Below, piece by piece: positions 1 to 6,357 of a stretch of DNA of 7,823 bases. Numbering within the stretch: position 1 is the first letter of the stretch; each line of letters opens with the position of its first letter. Source of the stretch: Bacilli bacterium (lineage in GTDB: Bacteria > Bacillota > Bacilli > Tumebacillales > JAQBPP01); NCBI GenBank assembly GCA_028287455.1, contig JAQBPP010000089.1:1-7823 (forward strand). Reading direction: 5' to 3'. The position numbers and the translations under genes are program-made. The notes below the pieces were generated by a model. The model did not search any database. It was not told the DNA's origin and saw nothing but the letters and a program-made list of their open reading frames with translations.

Positions 1-51
1 ATATGATGATGAGGGTTCATACATCCCTCGGTGATACCGCAGCAAATGCTA

Positions 52-1092
52 TTACCGGATAGGCCCATTTGAAGACCCACTCGGAGAAGCAGGTTTCACA
101 CTATTTCCAGAATTTTGTGGTGGAATACTTGCTGGCGGACTATTTGTCGGCGGAGTCTGCGGCGGAGCAGGAGGTGTTGCGCCGCCGACTGCTGTACCAC
201 CTGGTATACTGTTAGTCGAACCTCCGCCTGCATGCACTGAGTTCGTCGAATCACCCGCTGCTCCTCCAGTTCCTGTACCCGGTACAGGTTTCGTGTTGGT
301 AGGTGGGTTGCTGGCAGCCCCCGCTCCACTACCGCTGCCTGAAGAACTGCCGGACGAGGAGGGGGTGCCTGTCGACGGCGGAGCGCTTTGATAAATGGAT
401 GTGCCGTCCGGTCGGTACAAACGGCTGTTCTGATATCTCCACACTTGTCCGCTGGAGTCAGTTAACTTCATCACATCAGACATTTCGTCATATTCAACCT
501 GTGTAATCCGCAAATTAGGCAAAGGCAATTGATGAATGCCATTTACGGCATCGTATTTGTACATCTCCGTGTTGGCACCGTTTTGAAGCTCAATGTACAA
601 TAATTCCATATAAGGCGAGAAGAAAGAATTTTCAATTTTCCTTTGACTTCCCCACCACTCATTAATTAATAAAGGCTTGGTATCATTTAGCTGCAGGATA
701 TTCGCATCGAGATAAGATCCCTGAACAAAATAAAGAATGGAATCTGAGCTGCCCAGCCATTGAATATAGATGACATGCCCAACAGTGGGATACGACTTCG
801 ATCCATCTTTGCCGAGAACAATCAGTTCATTTTGATTGGTAGTATAGGCCACATGCTGCTTATCTGCGCTCAGAGCATATGTTACTGCGTCCGCAGGAAC
901 AGATATAGTTTCCACAGGTTTAATATCAGGCGTGGTACCTGCCTGCTGACTCGCTGCCTCTATAGCAGTAATCGAAGGAGATTGCAAATAAATATCAACT
1001 TGATGCAGCAGGAAAAACTGCGCAGCAGAAAACAAAACAAAGCCGCCCAGCCAAAGTTTTTGTTTGAGGGAAAGTCTAAATTTTATGGCCAT
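52..1092 (-). CDS. Membrane-anchored extracytoplasmic protein with Gly/Ser/Pro-rich tail
   Basis: A 346-aa protein of unknown specific function. Residues 1-12 are basic and about 13-30 form one hydrophobic helix without a lipobox, so I read it as a signal anchor with the rest outside the cell. Residues about 60-235 contain repeated short beta-strand-like stretches with aromatic/Gly turns (for example YALSADKQHVAYTT and SFFSPYMELLYIEL). These resemble the blades of WD40-like or TolB-like propellers, but there are too few for a full propeller. From about 236 to the end the sequence is low-complexity Ser/Gly/Pro/Thr/Ala, like a wall-spanning linker; no LPXTG or other sorting motif follows. Its ATG overlaps the stop of the upstream glycosidase gene (TAATG), with only a weak GGGG upstream, so translation is probably coupled. 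This suggests the two products work together at the cell surface. The propeller reading is an inference; the anchor and tail are seen directly. Confidence 0.8.
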   Translation of the reverse strand: MAIKFRLSLKQKLWLGGFVLFSAAQFFLLHQVDIYLQSPSITAIEAASQQAGTTPDIKPVETISVPADAVTYALSADKQHVAYTTNQNELIVLGKDGSKSYPTVGHVIYIQWLGSSDSILYFVQGSYLDANILQLNDTKPLLINEWWGSQRKIENSFFSPYMELLYIELQNGANTEMYKYDAVNGIHQLPLPNLRITQVEYDEMSDVMKLTDSSGQVWRYQNSRLYRPDGTSIYQSAPPSTGTPSSSGSSSGSGSGAGAASNPPTNTKPVPGTGTGGAAGDSTNSVHAGGGSTNSIPGGTAVGGATPPAPPQTPPTNSPPASIPPQNSGNSVKPASPSGSSNGPIR

Positions 1093-2108
1093 TATTTCTT
1101 AACCCCATCTACGACAAAGCTGGTCGCCACATATCTTTCGCCAAGGGGATTGGACGGCGGTACCAATAATTGTCCGTTATAATATAACTCTGAGCTGTAG
1201 CCTCCATCCAGATTCGAGGCTTCATAGGCGCCATTTTCCAGCATCACCGCTTCGCAATCGAGCAGACTGGCCCCAACGCCCTGGTTGCCGCGTCCGGACA
1301 AACAAAGGAGAAGGATGGAACCGTCGCTGCGCTGTCCAATAACAGAACGCGGCGCAACCCCCCAAGTATCATCTGTTGGTGTCAAGTAGGGTTTGCCCTG
1401 ATGCACGAGCTCAGGGCCATAAGAAACCACATCTGTGACTCCTAACTGCTGAAGTTCAGCATACGTATAAATACCAATGATAAGCGATCCTTCCTTGGTC
1501 AAACCGATCACCGGTTGTGCGGAATCCTGATCGCCGCAAATGTATTGATTGCGTGAAATCGTAAGTCCAAGCGGGACGCCTCCTGTTCCAGAGCCTTGTC
1601 CGTCATAAAATCCACCCGCATTCATTCCCGCAACTGCACCGACATCCTTGACCATGTCTGTCACAGTTTGACCCACATTATTCAAGTACTTGGTGGAGGC
1701 CACATGTACTCGTTTCGGATCGTGCACGATCAATAAACTACCAGAAAATTTACTTGTTTTTATAGGAACTGTTTCGATCCCGTTATCCTGAATCGAAGAA
1801 AAGTCAGTTGTTGACGACATATCTCCTATGCTCATATTGCCGATCGAAACCGGTTGATATTTGGCAAGTGCAGATTTCGAGAAGAACGGATTAATTACCG
1901 AGGGATGAGAACTTGACAAAATGGATCCAATTACATTTCGACGAAGATTTTCATACGGTCCATATAAAACCAATGCAGCTGTCGAAGCAACCAAATATCC
2001 AAGAACACAAGCGATGGTGAAAACAGTCAATGCAGCTTGCCGAAGCTTGCTTCTGCGCTTGACTTGTTGTGGTAATTCATACGCTTGTCCCTGTGTGCTT
2101 ACAGACAA
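1092..2108 (-). CDS. Phosphodiester glycosidase family protein (NAGPA domain), membrane-anchored
   Basis: About 338 aa from the chosen start. A cytoplasmic tail of some 20 residues is followed by one transmembrane helix (about 24-49, ending near LVLYGPYE) and an extracytoplasmic C-terminal NAGPA-type domain (about 135-338). Family hallmarks are AGMNAGGFYD (160-169), APRSVIGQ followed by a DGS turn (252-259) and NLDGGYSSEL (299-308). The family includes the mammalian enzyme that uncovers mannose-6-phosphate by removing GlcNAc from a phosphodiester. Bacterial members are linked to exopolysaccharide or teichoic-acid-like glycans, but the substrate here is unknown. Start choice: the frame stays open to TTG 2153, which lacks a ribosome site. 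ATG 2117 directly abuts AAGGAG (2118-2123), which is too close. TTG 2108 lies 9 bases after AAGGAG and is preferred. No terminator separates it from kapB upstream, and it overlaps the next gene by one base. Confidence 0.88.
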   Translation of the reverse strand: MSVSTQGQAYELPQQVKRRSKLRQAALTVFTIACVLGYLVASTAALVLYGPYENLRRNVIGSILSSSHPSVINPFFSKSALAKYQPVSIGNMSIGDMSSTTDFSSIQDNGIETVPIKTSKFSGSLLIVHDPKRVHVASTKYLNNVGQTVTDMVKDVGAVAGMNAGGFYDGQGSGTGGVPLGLTISRNQYICGDQDSAQPVIGLTKEGSLIIGIYTYAELQQLGVTDVVSYGPELVHQGKPYLTPTDDTWGVAPRSVIGQRSDGSILLLCLSGRGNQGVGASLLDCEAVMLENGAYEASNLDGGYSSELYYNGQLLVPPSNPLGERYVATSFVVDGVKK

Positions 2109-2121
2109 CCAATCCATCTCC

Positions 2122-2128
2122 TTCGACA
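2122..2128 (-). promoter_or_regulatory. Possible Spo0A box (TGTCGAA)
   Basis: The heptamer TGTCGAA, an exact match to the core 0A box of Bacillus, reads on the minus strand just upstream of the glycosidase ribosome binding site. A 7-mer match can easily occur by chance. It is of note only because kapB lies directly upstream and the window is rich in sporulation genes. Confidence 0.2.
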
Positions 2129-2192
2129 CATTCCTATCTAGTACCCTATTCAAGTATAGAACAGAAGGCTATGAAAAATCTATGTAATATGT

Positions 2193-2588
2193 TTATGTGC
2201 CAATTCGGGGAAAATAATCTTTTTTTAATTGATCCAATTGATCTATCGAGCGGGCTGCCCACTGTTGCAATCGCTGCAGATTTTTCAGATCGGTTTCAAT
2301 CGCCGTTTGCAGGCTTTTGTTATAATCCGGGATTTCATGCACAAAGTGAGTTAGTGTAGAGATGAGCACAACCGCTTTTTCCTGATATGCGAGCGCCCTT
2401 CTTTGATGAAACAAAGGAACTTCTACCGCCTGCGGATGATGCAGATCGCCTTGCTCTGGATGTTTGGCGACCGCAAGCACTTTGACAACCGCGCGGGGCG
2501 GGTTATATTCGATTAATTCCGCAATGTATTCCCCGGTTTTATAACTAGCGATTACCACGTCTCCGGCTGTGAATTGTTTTTCATTCAT
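2193..2588 (-). CDS. kapB: Kinase-associated protein B (KapB family)
   Basis: A 131-aa protein, about the usual length of KapB. In B. subtilis KapB is needed for the sporulation kinase KinB to signal into the Spo0F-Spo0B-Spo0A phosphorelay. Recognisable family segments are AGDVVIASYKTGEYIAEL near the N-terminus, VVKVLAVAKHPEQGDLHHP, VPLFHQRRALAYQEKA, EIPDYNKSLQTAIET and, at the end, LDQLKKDYFP. I chose ATG 2588 because AAAGGAG lies 9 bases upstream; the open frame reaches 2648 but has no better site. From this start there is no cysteine and no lipobox, so although the family is called a lipoprotein, this copy looks soluble. No kinB-like membrane kinase is adjacent, unlike the kinB-kapB pair of B. 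subtilis. It probably shares a transcript with the glycosidase downstream, as I see no terminator in the gap. Confidence 0.9.
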   Translation of the reverse strand: MNEKQFTAGDVVIASYKTGEYIAELIEYNPPRAVVKVLAVAKHPEQGDLHHPQAVEVPLFHQRRALAYQEKAVVLISTLTHFVHEIPDYNKSLQTAIETDLKNLQRLQQWAARSIDQLDQLKKDYFPRIGT

Positions 2589-2682
2589 ATGGACCGACTC
2601 CTTTGATAAATTTATCCAACACCGAACTACCTGATATCCTTCTATCATACCGCATGCTGACTGTTTTTGCGCACAAAAAGCA

Positions 2683-2714
2683 GAAAAAAGGACGCCATCT
2701 CGTGCAGGCGCCCC
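2683..2714 (-). terminator. Rho-independent terminator after the YjcZ-like gene
   Basis: On the minus strand GGGCGCC (2713-2707) pairs with GGCGTCC (2696-2690), seven pairs including one G-U, around a 10-base loop. A run of six T follows (2689-2684). It sits just after the YjcZ-like stop and separates that unit from kapB. Confidence 0.85.
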
Positions 2715-2724
2715 GTTTTGCTAA

Positions 2725-2841
2725 TTAACAAACTGCTCCTGCTACAGGTGCGCCATAACCAGGCACCAGCAAGATAAAGAGAACGAAGATGATTAGGAAA
2801 ACAATAGCCCAGTGAGTATACCCGCCAAATACGCCGTACAT
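2725..2841 (-). CDS. Tiny transmembrane sporulation protein, YjcZ-like
   Basis: A 38-aa peptide starting MYGVFGGYTHWAIVFLIIF. It has an aromatic Gly-rich head (GVFGGY), a single hydrophobic helix (about residues 11-27, with the FVLFILLV signature) and a short PGYGAPVAGAVC tail. This matches the YjcZ-type tiny transmembrane family, common in multiple copies in Bacillales and associated with spores; the exact role is unknown. The start is well set: AGGGGGTG lies 6 bases before the ATG. The gene stands alone between a terminator upstream (2944-2974) and its own terminator (2683-2714), so it is a single-gene transcript. The tail after the helix is longer than the bare FILLVIVG-type ending of many relatives, and the C-terminal Cys is unusual. 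Confidence 0.82.
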   Translation of the reverse strand: MYGVFGGYTHWAIVFLIIFVLFILLVPGYGAPVAGAVC

Positions 2842-2904
2842 CTTAACACCCCCTAGACTTGCAATACATTACACTACTCGGTCCGTAGGTAAAGCGTATC
2901 GGCT

Positions 2905-2933
2905 AATATACCTGATGGAAAAGCCTATCACAA
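2905..2933 (-). promoter_or_regulatory. Candidate promoter of the YjcZ-like gene
   Basis: On the minus strand TTGTGA (2933-2928) and TATATT (2910-2905) are separated by 17 bases, 4/6 and 5/6 matches to the vegetative consensus. It lies about 65 bases upstream of the ATG and after the preceding terminator. Relatives of this gene are often under sporulation sigma factors, so this vegetative-type match is only a candidate. Confidence 0.3.
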
Positions 2934-2943
2934 AAAGTTTCCA

Positions 2944-2974
2944 CCAAAAAACCCGTGAACGATTGTCCACGGGT
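2944..2974 (-). terminator. Strong Rho-independent terminator after the 59-aa gene
   Basis: On the minus strand ACCCGTGGAC (2974-2965) pairs with GTTCACGGGT (2960-2951), ten pairs with one G-U, around the 4-base loop AATC, followed by six T. A smaller hairpin precedes it (arms 2988-2994 and 2977-2983, TTGTTCG/CGAACAA, 4-base loop), giving two stem-loops in tandem after the stop at 2999. Confidence 0.92.
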
Positions 2975-2998
2975 CATTGTTCGTAGTCGAACAACAGC

Positions 2999-3178
2999 TC
3001 AAACTTTTTTAAACGAATGGACGATCAATTTGGTACCCACCTGCAGAATCCAACAAAGGGCGAGCAAATCCACAATCGTTTGCAGGATCCCGCCATACGG
3101 ATAGTGTCGGAGAAAAAGATAAACAAAAATCAGCACTCCGATAAACAAATTAAACAAGTACTTCTGCAAATTCCGCAA
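2999..3178 (-). CDS. Small two-helix membrane protein, unknown function
   Basis: A 59-aa ORF with a TTG start, beginning MRNLQKYLFNLFIG. A perfect AGGAGG (3192-3187) lies 8 bases before the TTG, and the unit has a candidate promoter upstream and a strong terminator 25 bases after the stop. That setting is the main reason to call it a gene. Residues about 7-23 (YLFNLFIGVLIFVYLFL) and about 30-53 (through LLALCWILQVGTKLIV) form two hydrophobic segments joined by a short RHYPYGG turn. The protein ends in a basic HSFKKV tail. The composition suggests both ends lie in the cytoplasm. I do not recognise a family. A plus-strand open frame covering the same bases (3017-3202) has no ribosome site and is taken as its shadow. 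Confidence 0.75.
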   Translation of the reverse strand: MRNLQKYLFNLFIGVLIFVYLFLRHYPYGGILQTIVDLLALCWILQVGTKLIVHSFKKV

Positions 3179-3238
3179 CTTACGTACCTCCTAATCGCTT
3201 GAATGGGCAGCAGTGGGCTGTGTGTCTTTCTGCCTCTC

Positions 3239-3247
3239 ATCATAGCA
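3239..3247 (-). promoter_or_regulatory. Extended -10 promoter of the 59-aa membrane protein gene
   Basis: TGCTATGAT on the minus strand is an extended -10 element (TGnTATGAT), about 60 bases before the TTG start and just after the terminator at 3272-3300. The -35 region is poor (TGCAAT at 18 bases), as is common for extended -10 promoters. Confidence 0.4.
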
Positions 3248-3271
3248 CATACGAATCGCATCATTGCATGC

Positions 3272-3300
3272 AAAAAAGCCCTGACAGAAATCTGCCGGGC
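3272..3300 (-). terminator. Rho-independent terminator of the DeoR-led operon
   Basis: On the minus strand GCCCGGCAG (3300-3292) pairs with CTGTCAGGGC (3287-3278), with a bulged A and one G-U, around a 4-base loop, followed by six T (3277-3272). It lies 17 bases after the stop of the 146-aa gene and marks the probable end of the operon that starts at 7409. Confidence 0.85.
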
Positions 3301-3317
3301 TTCATGAAAGCATCCTG

Positions 3318-3758
3318 TTATCCAACGATAGAGGATTTGTTTTCTCTGCTAAAATCAGCTAGTTCATGAAGTGATTCACGAACAGCATTTGAAATGACAA
3401 TCCCTTGCCCCGCTCTGGACAATCGATTGATAAATTCTGAACGGTTATGCGTAAAAACTTCAATGGGAGGTCCTTCCAGCAAATAGAGTGTGGATGGTTC
3501 TGCCAAAAGTTCGATAAACTCCAGATGTTCTAAGCAACCAAAAAACAATTGAAAAAATGGAGAGGCCGGATTTTTTTTATGCCAAATTTGCAAAAGTAAA
3601 CCCATCTGGTTAAAGACACTAACGATTTTGGAGGTCATGGTGAAATCAGTATAGTGCAAATCTGAAGTAGGTAAAAGAAATTTACATCCCGTAACAAAAG
3701 GAATTCGACAGGTATCGTACAAGAATGAACCGCAATCCTTTTTAGATATAAAACGCAT
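3318..3758 (-). CDS. Unrecognised 146-aa protein, last gene of the operon
   Basis: I do not recognise this protein. It starts MRFISKKDCGSFLYDTCRI; the ATG at 3758 has AGGAGG 7 bases upstream, whereas the longer frame (from 3806) has no such site. No signal peptide or convincing transmembrane helix is seen. There are four cysteines (residues 9, 17, 25 and 75), three of them at 8-residue steps, which could bind metal or form disulfides (speculative). The middle is rich in aromatic and Leu residues (QMGLLLQIWHKK, FFQLFFGCLEHLEFIELL). The C-terminal third (from about NRSEFINRLSRAG) looks helical and charged. It follows the reductase-fold gene by 76 bases with no terminator between, so it is probably cotranscribed with it and with the kinase. 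Confidence 0.72.
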   Translation of the reverse strand: MRFISKKDCGSFLYDTCRIPFVTGCKFLLPTSDLHYTDFTMTSKIVSVFNQMGLLLQIWHKKNPASPFFQLFFGCLEHLEFIELLAEPSTLYLLEGPPIEVFTHNRSEFINRLSRAGQGIVISNAVRESLHELADFSRENKSSIVG

Positions 3759-3834
3759 GTGTATTCCTCCTGGTTCTTTTACTCCCCCATTTCTCATTAT
3801 GACCATTAATTATGGAGATATGATCAACGCCTGA

Positions 3835-4794
3835 TTAAAAAATCGTAAAAAAGTCGTTTCGTTTCTTGTCGGCTTCCTGTTGATAGAGTTCAGTTTTGCA
3901 AATTTGATCCAGGACGTGCTGCTCTTGTTTGTTAATCGTTAAATCTTCCAGCACCCGTAAATTCATTTGCAGTTGTTCTGCGTTTGCAACTCCAATTACA
4001 GCTGATGAGATCCGCGGATCGCGTAAAGTCCACTTCATGCCGGCTTTCGCAACGAGATTCCGATCCGGAATCCCTGCTTCTTCTGCCATTTGGAACAGTT
4101 TTCCTTTCATAAAGAGCTCCCGCGTAATAATGGCCATAGAACGCTCAGCAGCAGCAGGAATCACCTGTTCCTCCATCTGTTTTTCTGACACATTATAATG
4201 GATATATACGGAATCAAAGCAGCCCGCATGAATTTGCCGCAAGTATACATCGTTGCCTGAGAATGTATCGGCATTCGCAAAGCGAATGAGCCCCTCCTGT
4301 TTTAGCTTGGTAATGTTGTCTATCATTTTATCCATAAAGTCTGGATCAGCATCCAGAGCCGATTTCATAAAAGCAACATTCAAAATGTCTAACGCTTCTC
4401 GCTGCAATAACCCAATAATTCGGATGACTTCATTTCTTAACAACTGATAATCACCCATTTTGCGATTTTGAGGGTCATAATTATAAACCATGCCCTCTGG
4501 TCGTGTCTGAATTAATAATTCCTCAGACGGCTGAAGTTTCTTGAAAATGCGGCCCAACGCTTCCTTTTCGGAATCGATTGTTACATCAAAGAAGTTAATG
4601 CCAGCCTCCAGCGCCTTTTTCACCAATGTCTCACGCTCTTCTCCGCCAAAGTCAGGGAAAATGTAACCAGGTTGGATCGCCTTTTTACTGTCGTCGTGAA
4701 AACCTTTGATTTTCCCGTTGCTGCGAAATTCATGTCCTCCTAATCCAATAACAGAGACTTGTACTCCGGATTTCCCATAAGTTCTATACTGCAC
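3835..4794 (-). CDS. Aldo/keto reductase-fold protein with degraded catalytic tetrad
   Basis: A 319-aa protein of normal length for an NADPH-dependent aldo/keto reductase (TIM barrel). The N-terminus (YRTYGKSGVQVSVIGLGGHE), the ALEAGINFFDV segment, the HYNVSEKQ region (199-206) and the C-terminal cofactor segment SSAVIGVANAEQLQMNL (263-279) match the family. The active site does not. Asp70 is kept, but no Tyr follows it (DVTIDSEKEALG where family members have DTAxxYGxSE). The Lys of the usual TK motif is Arg98 (LLIQTRPE), and the expected His after the DxLxLxxxH strand is replaced by FMK (142-144). It may therefore bind a nucleotide or act as a sensor rather than reduce carbonyls (inference). 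The GTG start has AAAGGA 9 bases upstream. It lies 40 bases after the kinase gene and is surely cotranscribed with it. Confidence 0.88.
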   Translation of the reverse strand: MQYRTYGKSGVQVSVIGLGGHEFRSNGKIKGFHDDSKKAIQPGYIFPDFGGEERETLVKKALEAGINFFDVTIDSEKEALGRIFKKLQPSEELLIQTRPEGMVYNYDPQNRKMGDYQLLRNEVIRIIGLLQREALDILNVAFMKSALDADPDFMDKMIDNITKLKQEGLIRFANADTFSGNDVYLRQIHAGCFDSVYIHYNVSEKQMEEQVIPAAAERSMAIITRELFMKGKLFQMAEEAGIPDRNLVAKAGMKWTLRDPRISSAVIGVANAEQLQMNLRVLEDLTINKQEQHVLDQICKTELYQQEADKKRNDFFTIF

Positions 4795-4834
4795 GAAGGC
4801 ACGTCCTTTCTTCTATAATCCTCATCTTGATTCT

Positions 4835-6292
4835 TTAACCACTATAGGCTACAGGCAGAATCACATTTATCGCAGTCCCTCTTCCGACCTCACTGTCAAT
4901 GTCGATTCTGCCTTTGTGATTTTCAATAATGCGATGAGTAACCATCATGCCAAGCCCATTGCCTTTTTCCTTCGTGGAGTAAAAAGGTTCTCCCAGCTTC
5001 GAAATGCGTTCCTTGGGAATTCCGCATCCCTGGTCAGTGACACTAATACCAACATATTCAGTACCCTGTGGGCGGACCTCGATTTCCACTTTGCCGCCAT
5101 CCGGCATTGACTCAATTGCATTCTTTAGCAAATTGATAAAAACCTGCTTGATCTGGTTTTCTTCACAGGTAAGCTGTGGAACGGCTCCTTCAATCGTCGT
5201 GAAGATTTGAACATTATTCATGGCGGCTTCCGCTTCCAGCAGCGGAAGAATGTCATAGATCAACTTTTTAACATCCACGGGTTGAAACATGGTCGCTTGT
5301 GGTTTAGAGAGATACATAAATTCACTCACAATGGAATTGATTCTGTTTAATTCAGACAACATGATCTCAAAAAACTTGTTGTAACCGGTTACCTTAGTCT
5401 GGAGCAATTGCAAAAAACCTTTGATCGACGTCAAAGGATTGCGAATTTCATGACCGACCCCTGCGGCTAGCTGTCCTACAACAGCCAGTTTTTCCGATTT
5501 GCGCAGCAATTCTTCTGTCTCTTTGCGATCTGTAATGTCCTGCATCGTTCCGAAAACCCTCAGCAGGTTCCCTTTGTGATCAATTTCAACGTCTGCTTTT
5601 TTATGAACAACTCTGGTCACGCCATCCAAACGTACAATTCTGAATTCTATGTCATAAGGTTTTCCTTGTACAGAATCCACCATAAATTTAAGAACCATCG
5701 CCCGATCTTCTTCATGTACAAAAGACAAAAACGTCTCGCGTGTCAAAGTAAATGAAAAATTCCGTATACCAAAAATTCGGTAAGTCTGCTCTGACCAGAT
5801 TCTTTTATCGGTTTTTGCATTCCATTCCCAATTTCCTAATTGAGCGATTCGTTGTGCGACTGCCAGTCGCTGCTCGCTTTCACGCAGTTGGGCTTCCATC
5901 ATTTTTTGGCTGGTTGTGTCCCGAATCACTCCGTAAACCCCGACCACTTCATGATTCACTTTAATTGGGACAAGCGTTGCTGACGTTTCAACGCGATTTC
6001 CATTTTTATGTATAATTGCATTGTCATAATTTTGCACTTGGCCTTTTAATGCTTGGGCAAAGTAATACTCAATCTGACGAATATTTTCTTTAACAATGAT
6101 TTTCTCATAATTCAGTTTTAGAAATTCTTCCCGTTTATAACCAGTAATTCGTTGATAAGCAGGATTGACATCGACATAATCCCCACCACGATCCAGAACA
6201 AATAATGCGAATGGATTATCCTTAAAAAACGAATCAAGCAAATCTATATGAGACATTTGTTCTTTAAGAAGAGTAGTAATATCGGAAACCAA
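4835..6292 (-). CDS. Soluble two-PAS sensor histidine kinase (KinA/KinE-like)
   Basis: A 485-aa cytosolic kinase with no transmembrane segment. PAS domain 1 spans about 18-130 (NPFALFVLDRGGDYVDVNPA, then GVIRDTT) and PAS 2 about 145-258 (WEWNAKTDKRIW, then FGTMQDITDRK). HisKA spans about 265-335 with the H-box GHEIRNPLTSIKGFLQ, phosphoacceptor His281. The HATPase domain has an N-box (FINLLKNAIESM, 385-396), G1 (DQGCGIP, 420-426), an F-box (EPFYST) and G2 (GNGLGM, 444-449), so it should be active. The core, including MPDGG and the IIENHKG ending, is close to Bacillus sporulation kinases KinA/KinE, which phosphorylate Spo0F. No response regulator is adjacent, which fits a phosphorelay role. The TTG start is chosen because GGAGAAGG lies just upstream; the ATG at codon 13 has no site. 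A hairpin covers part of that ribosome site. Confidence 0.93.
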   Translation of the reverse strand: MVSDITTLLKEQMSHIDLLDSFFKDNPFALFVLDRGGDYVDVNPAYQRITGYKREEFLKLNYEKIIVKENIRQIEYYFAQALKGQVQNYDNAIIHKNGNRVETSATLVPIKVNHEVVGVYGVIRDTTSQKMMEAQLRESEQRLAVAQRIAQLGNWEWNAKTDKRIWSEQTYRIFGIRNFSFTLTRETFLSFVHEEDRAMVLKFMVDSVQGKPYDIEFRIVRLDGVTRVVHKKADVEIDHKGNLLRVFGTMQDITDRKETEELLRKSEKLAVVGQLAAGVGHEIRNPLTSIKGFLQLLQTKVTGYNKFFEIMLSELNRINSIVSEFMYLSKPQATMFQPVDVKKLIYDILPLLEAEAAMNNVQIFTTIEGAVPQLTCEENQIKQVFINLLKNAIESMPDGGKVEIEVRPQGTEYVGISVTDQGCGIPKERISKLGEPFYSTKEKGNGLGMMVTHRIIENHKGRIDIDSEVGRGTAINVILPVAYSG

Positions 6293-6302
6293 CTAAGCAC
6301 CT

Positions 6303-6349
6303 TCTCCCGTACGCAGAATATTACTAATTCAAAAATTGCATACGGAAGA
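6303..6349 (-). promoter_or_regulatory. Hairpin overlapping the kinase ribosome binding site
   Basis: Bases 6349-6338 and 6314-6303 on the minus strand can form a 12-pair stem (TCTTCCGTATGC with GCGTACGGGAGA, two or three G-U) around a 23-base A/T-rich loop. The 3' arm contains the GGAGA of the kinase Shine-Dalgarno. It has no T run, so it is not a terminator. Folding could lower kinase translation or mark an RNA processing site; that role is inferred. Confidence 0.45.
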
Positions 6350-6357
6350 GGAACTTG

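Noticed and set aside
18..20. Possible start of a further minus-strand gene (ATG at 20, GAGGG upstream)
   Set aside because: Only about six codons lie in the window and the GAGGG is just 4 bases from the ATG; it could equally be a weak 5-bp hairpin.
760..1182. 140-codon open frame on the plus strand
   Set aside because: It is antisense across two overlapping well-supported genes, has no ribosome site and reads as unstructured Arg/Cys-rich sequence.
2644..2649. TATGAT as a -10 for kapB
   Set aside because: The position is reasonable, but no acceptable -35 (GCGCAA at 17 bases) and no extended -10 TG are present, so it cannot be told from chance.
3017..3202. 61-codon open frame on the plus strand
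   Set aside because: It has no ribosome binding site and lies antisense to the well-supported 59-aa membrane protein gene.
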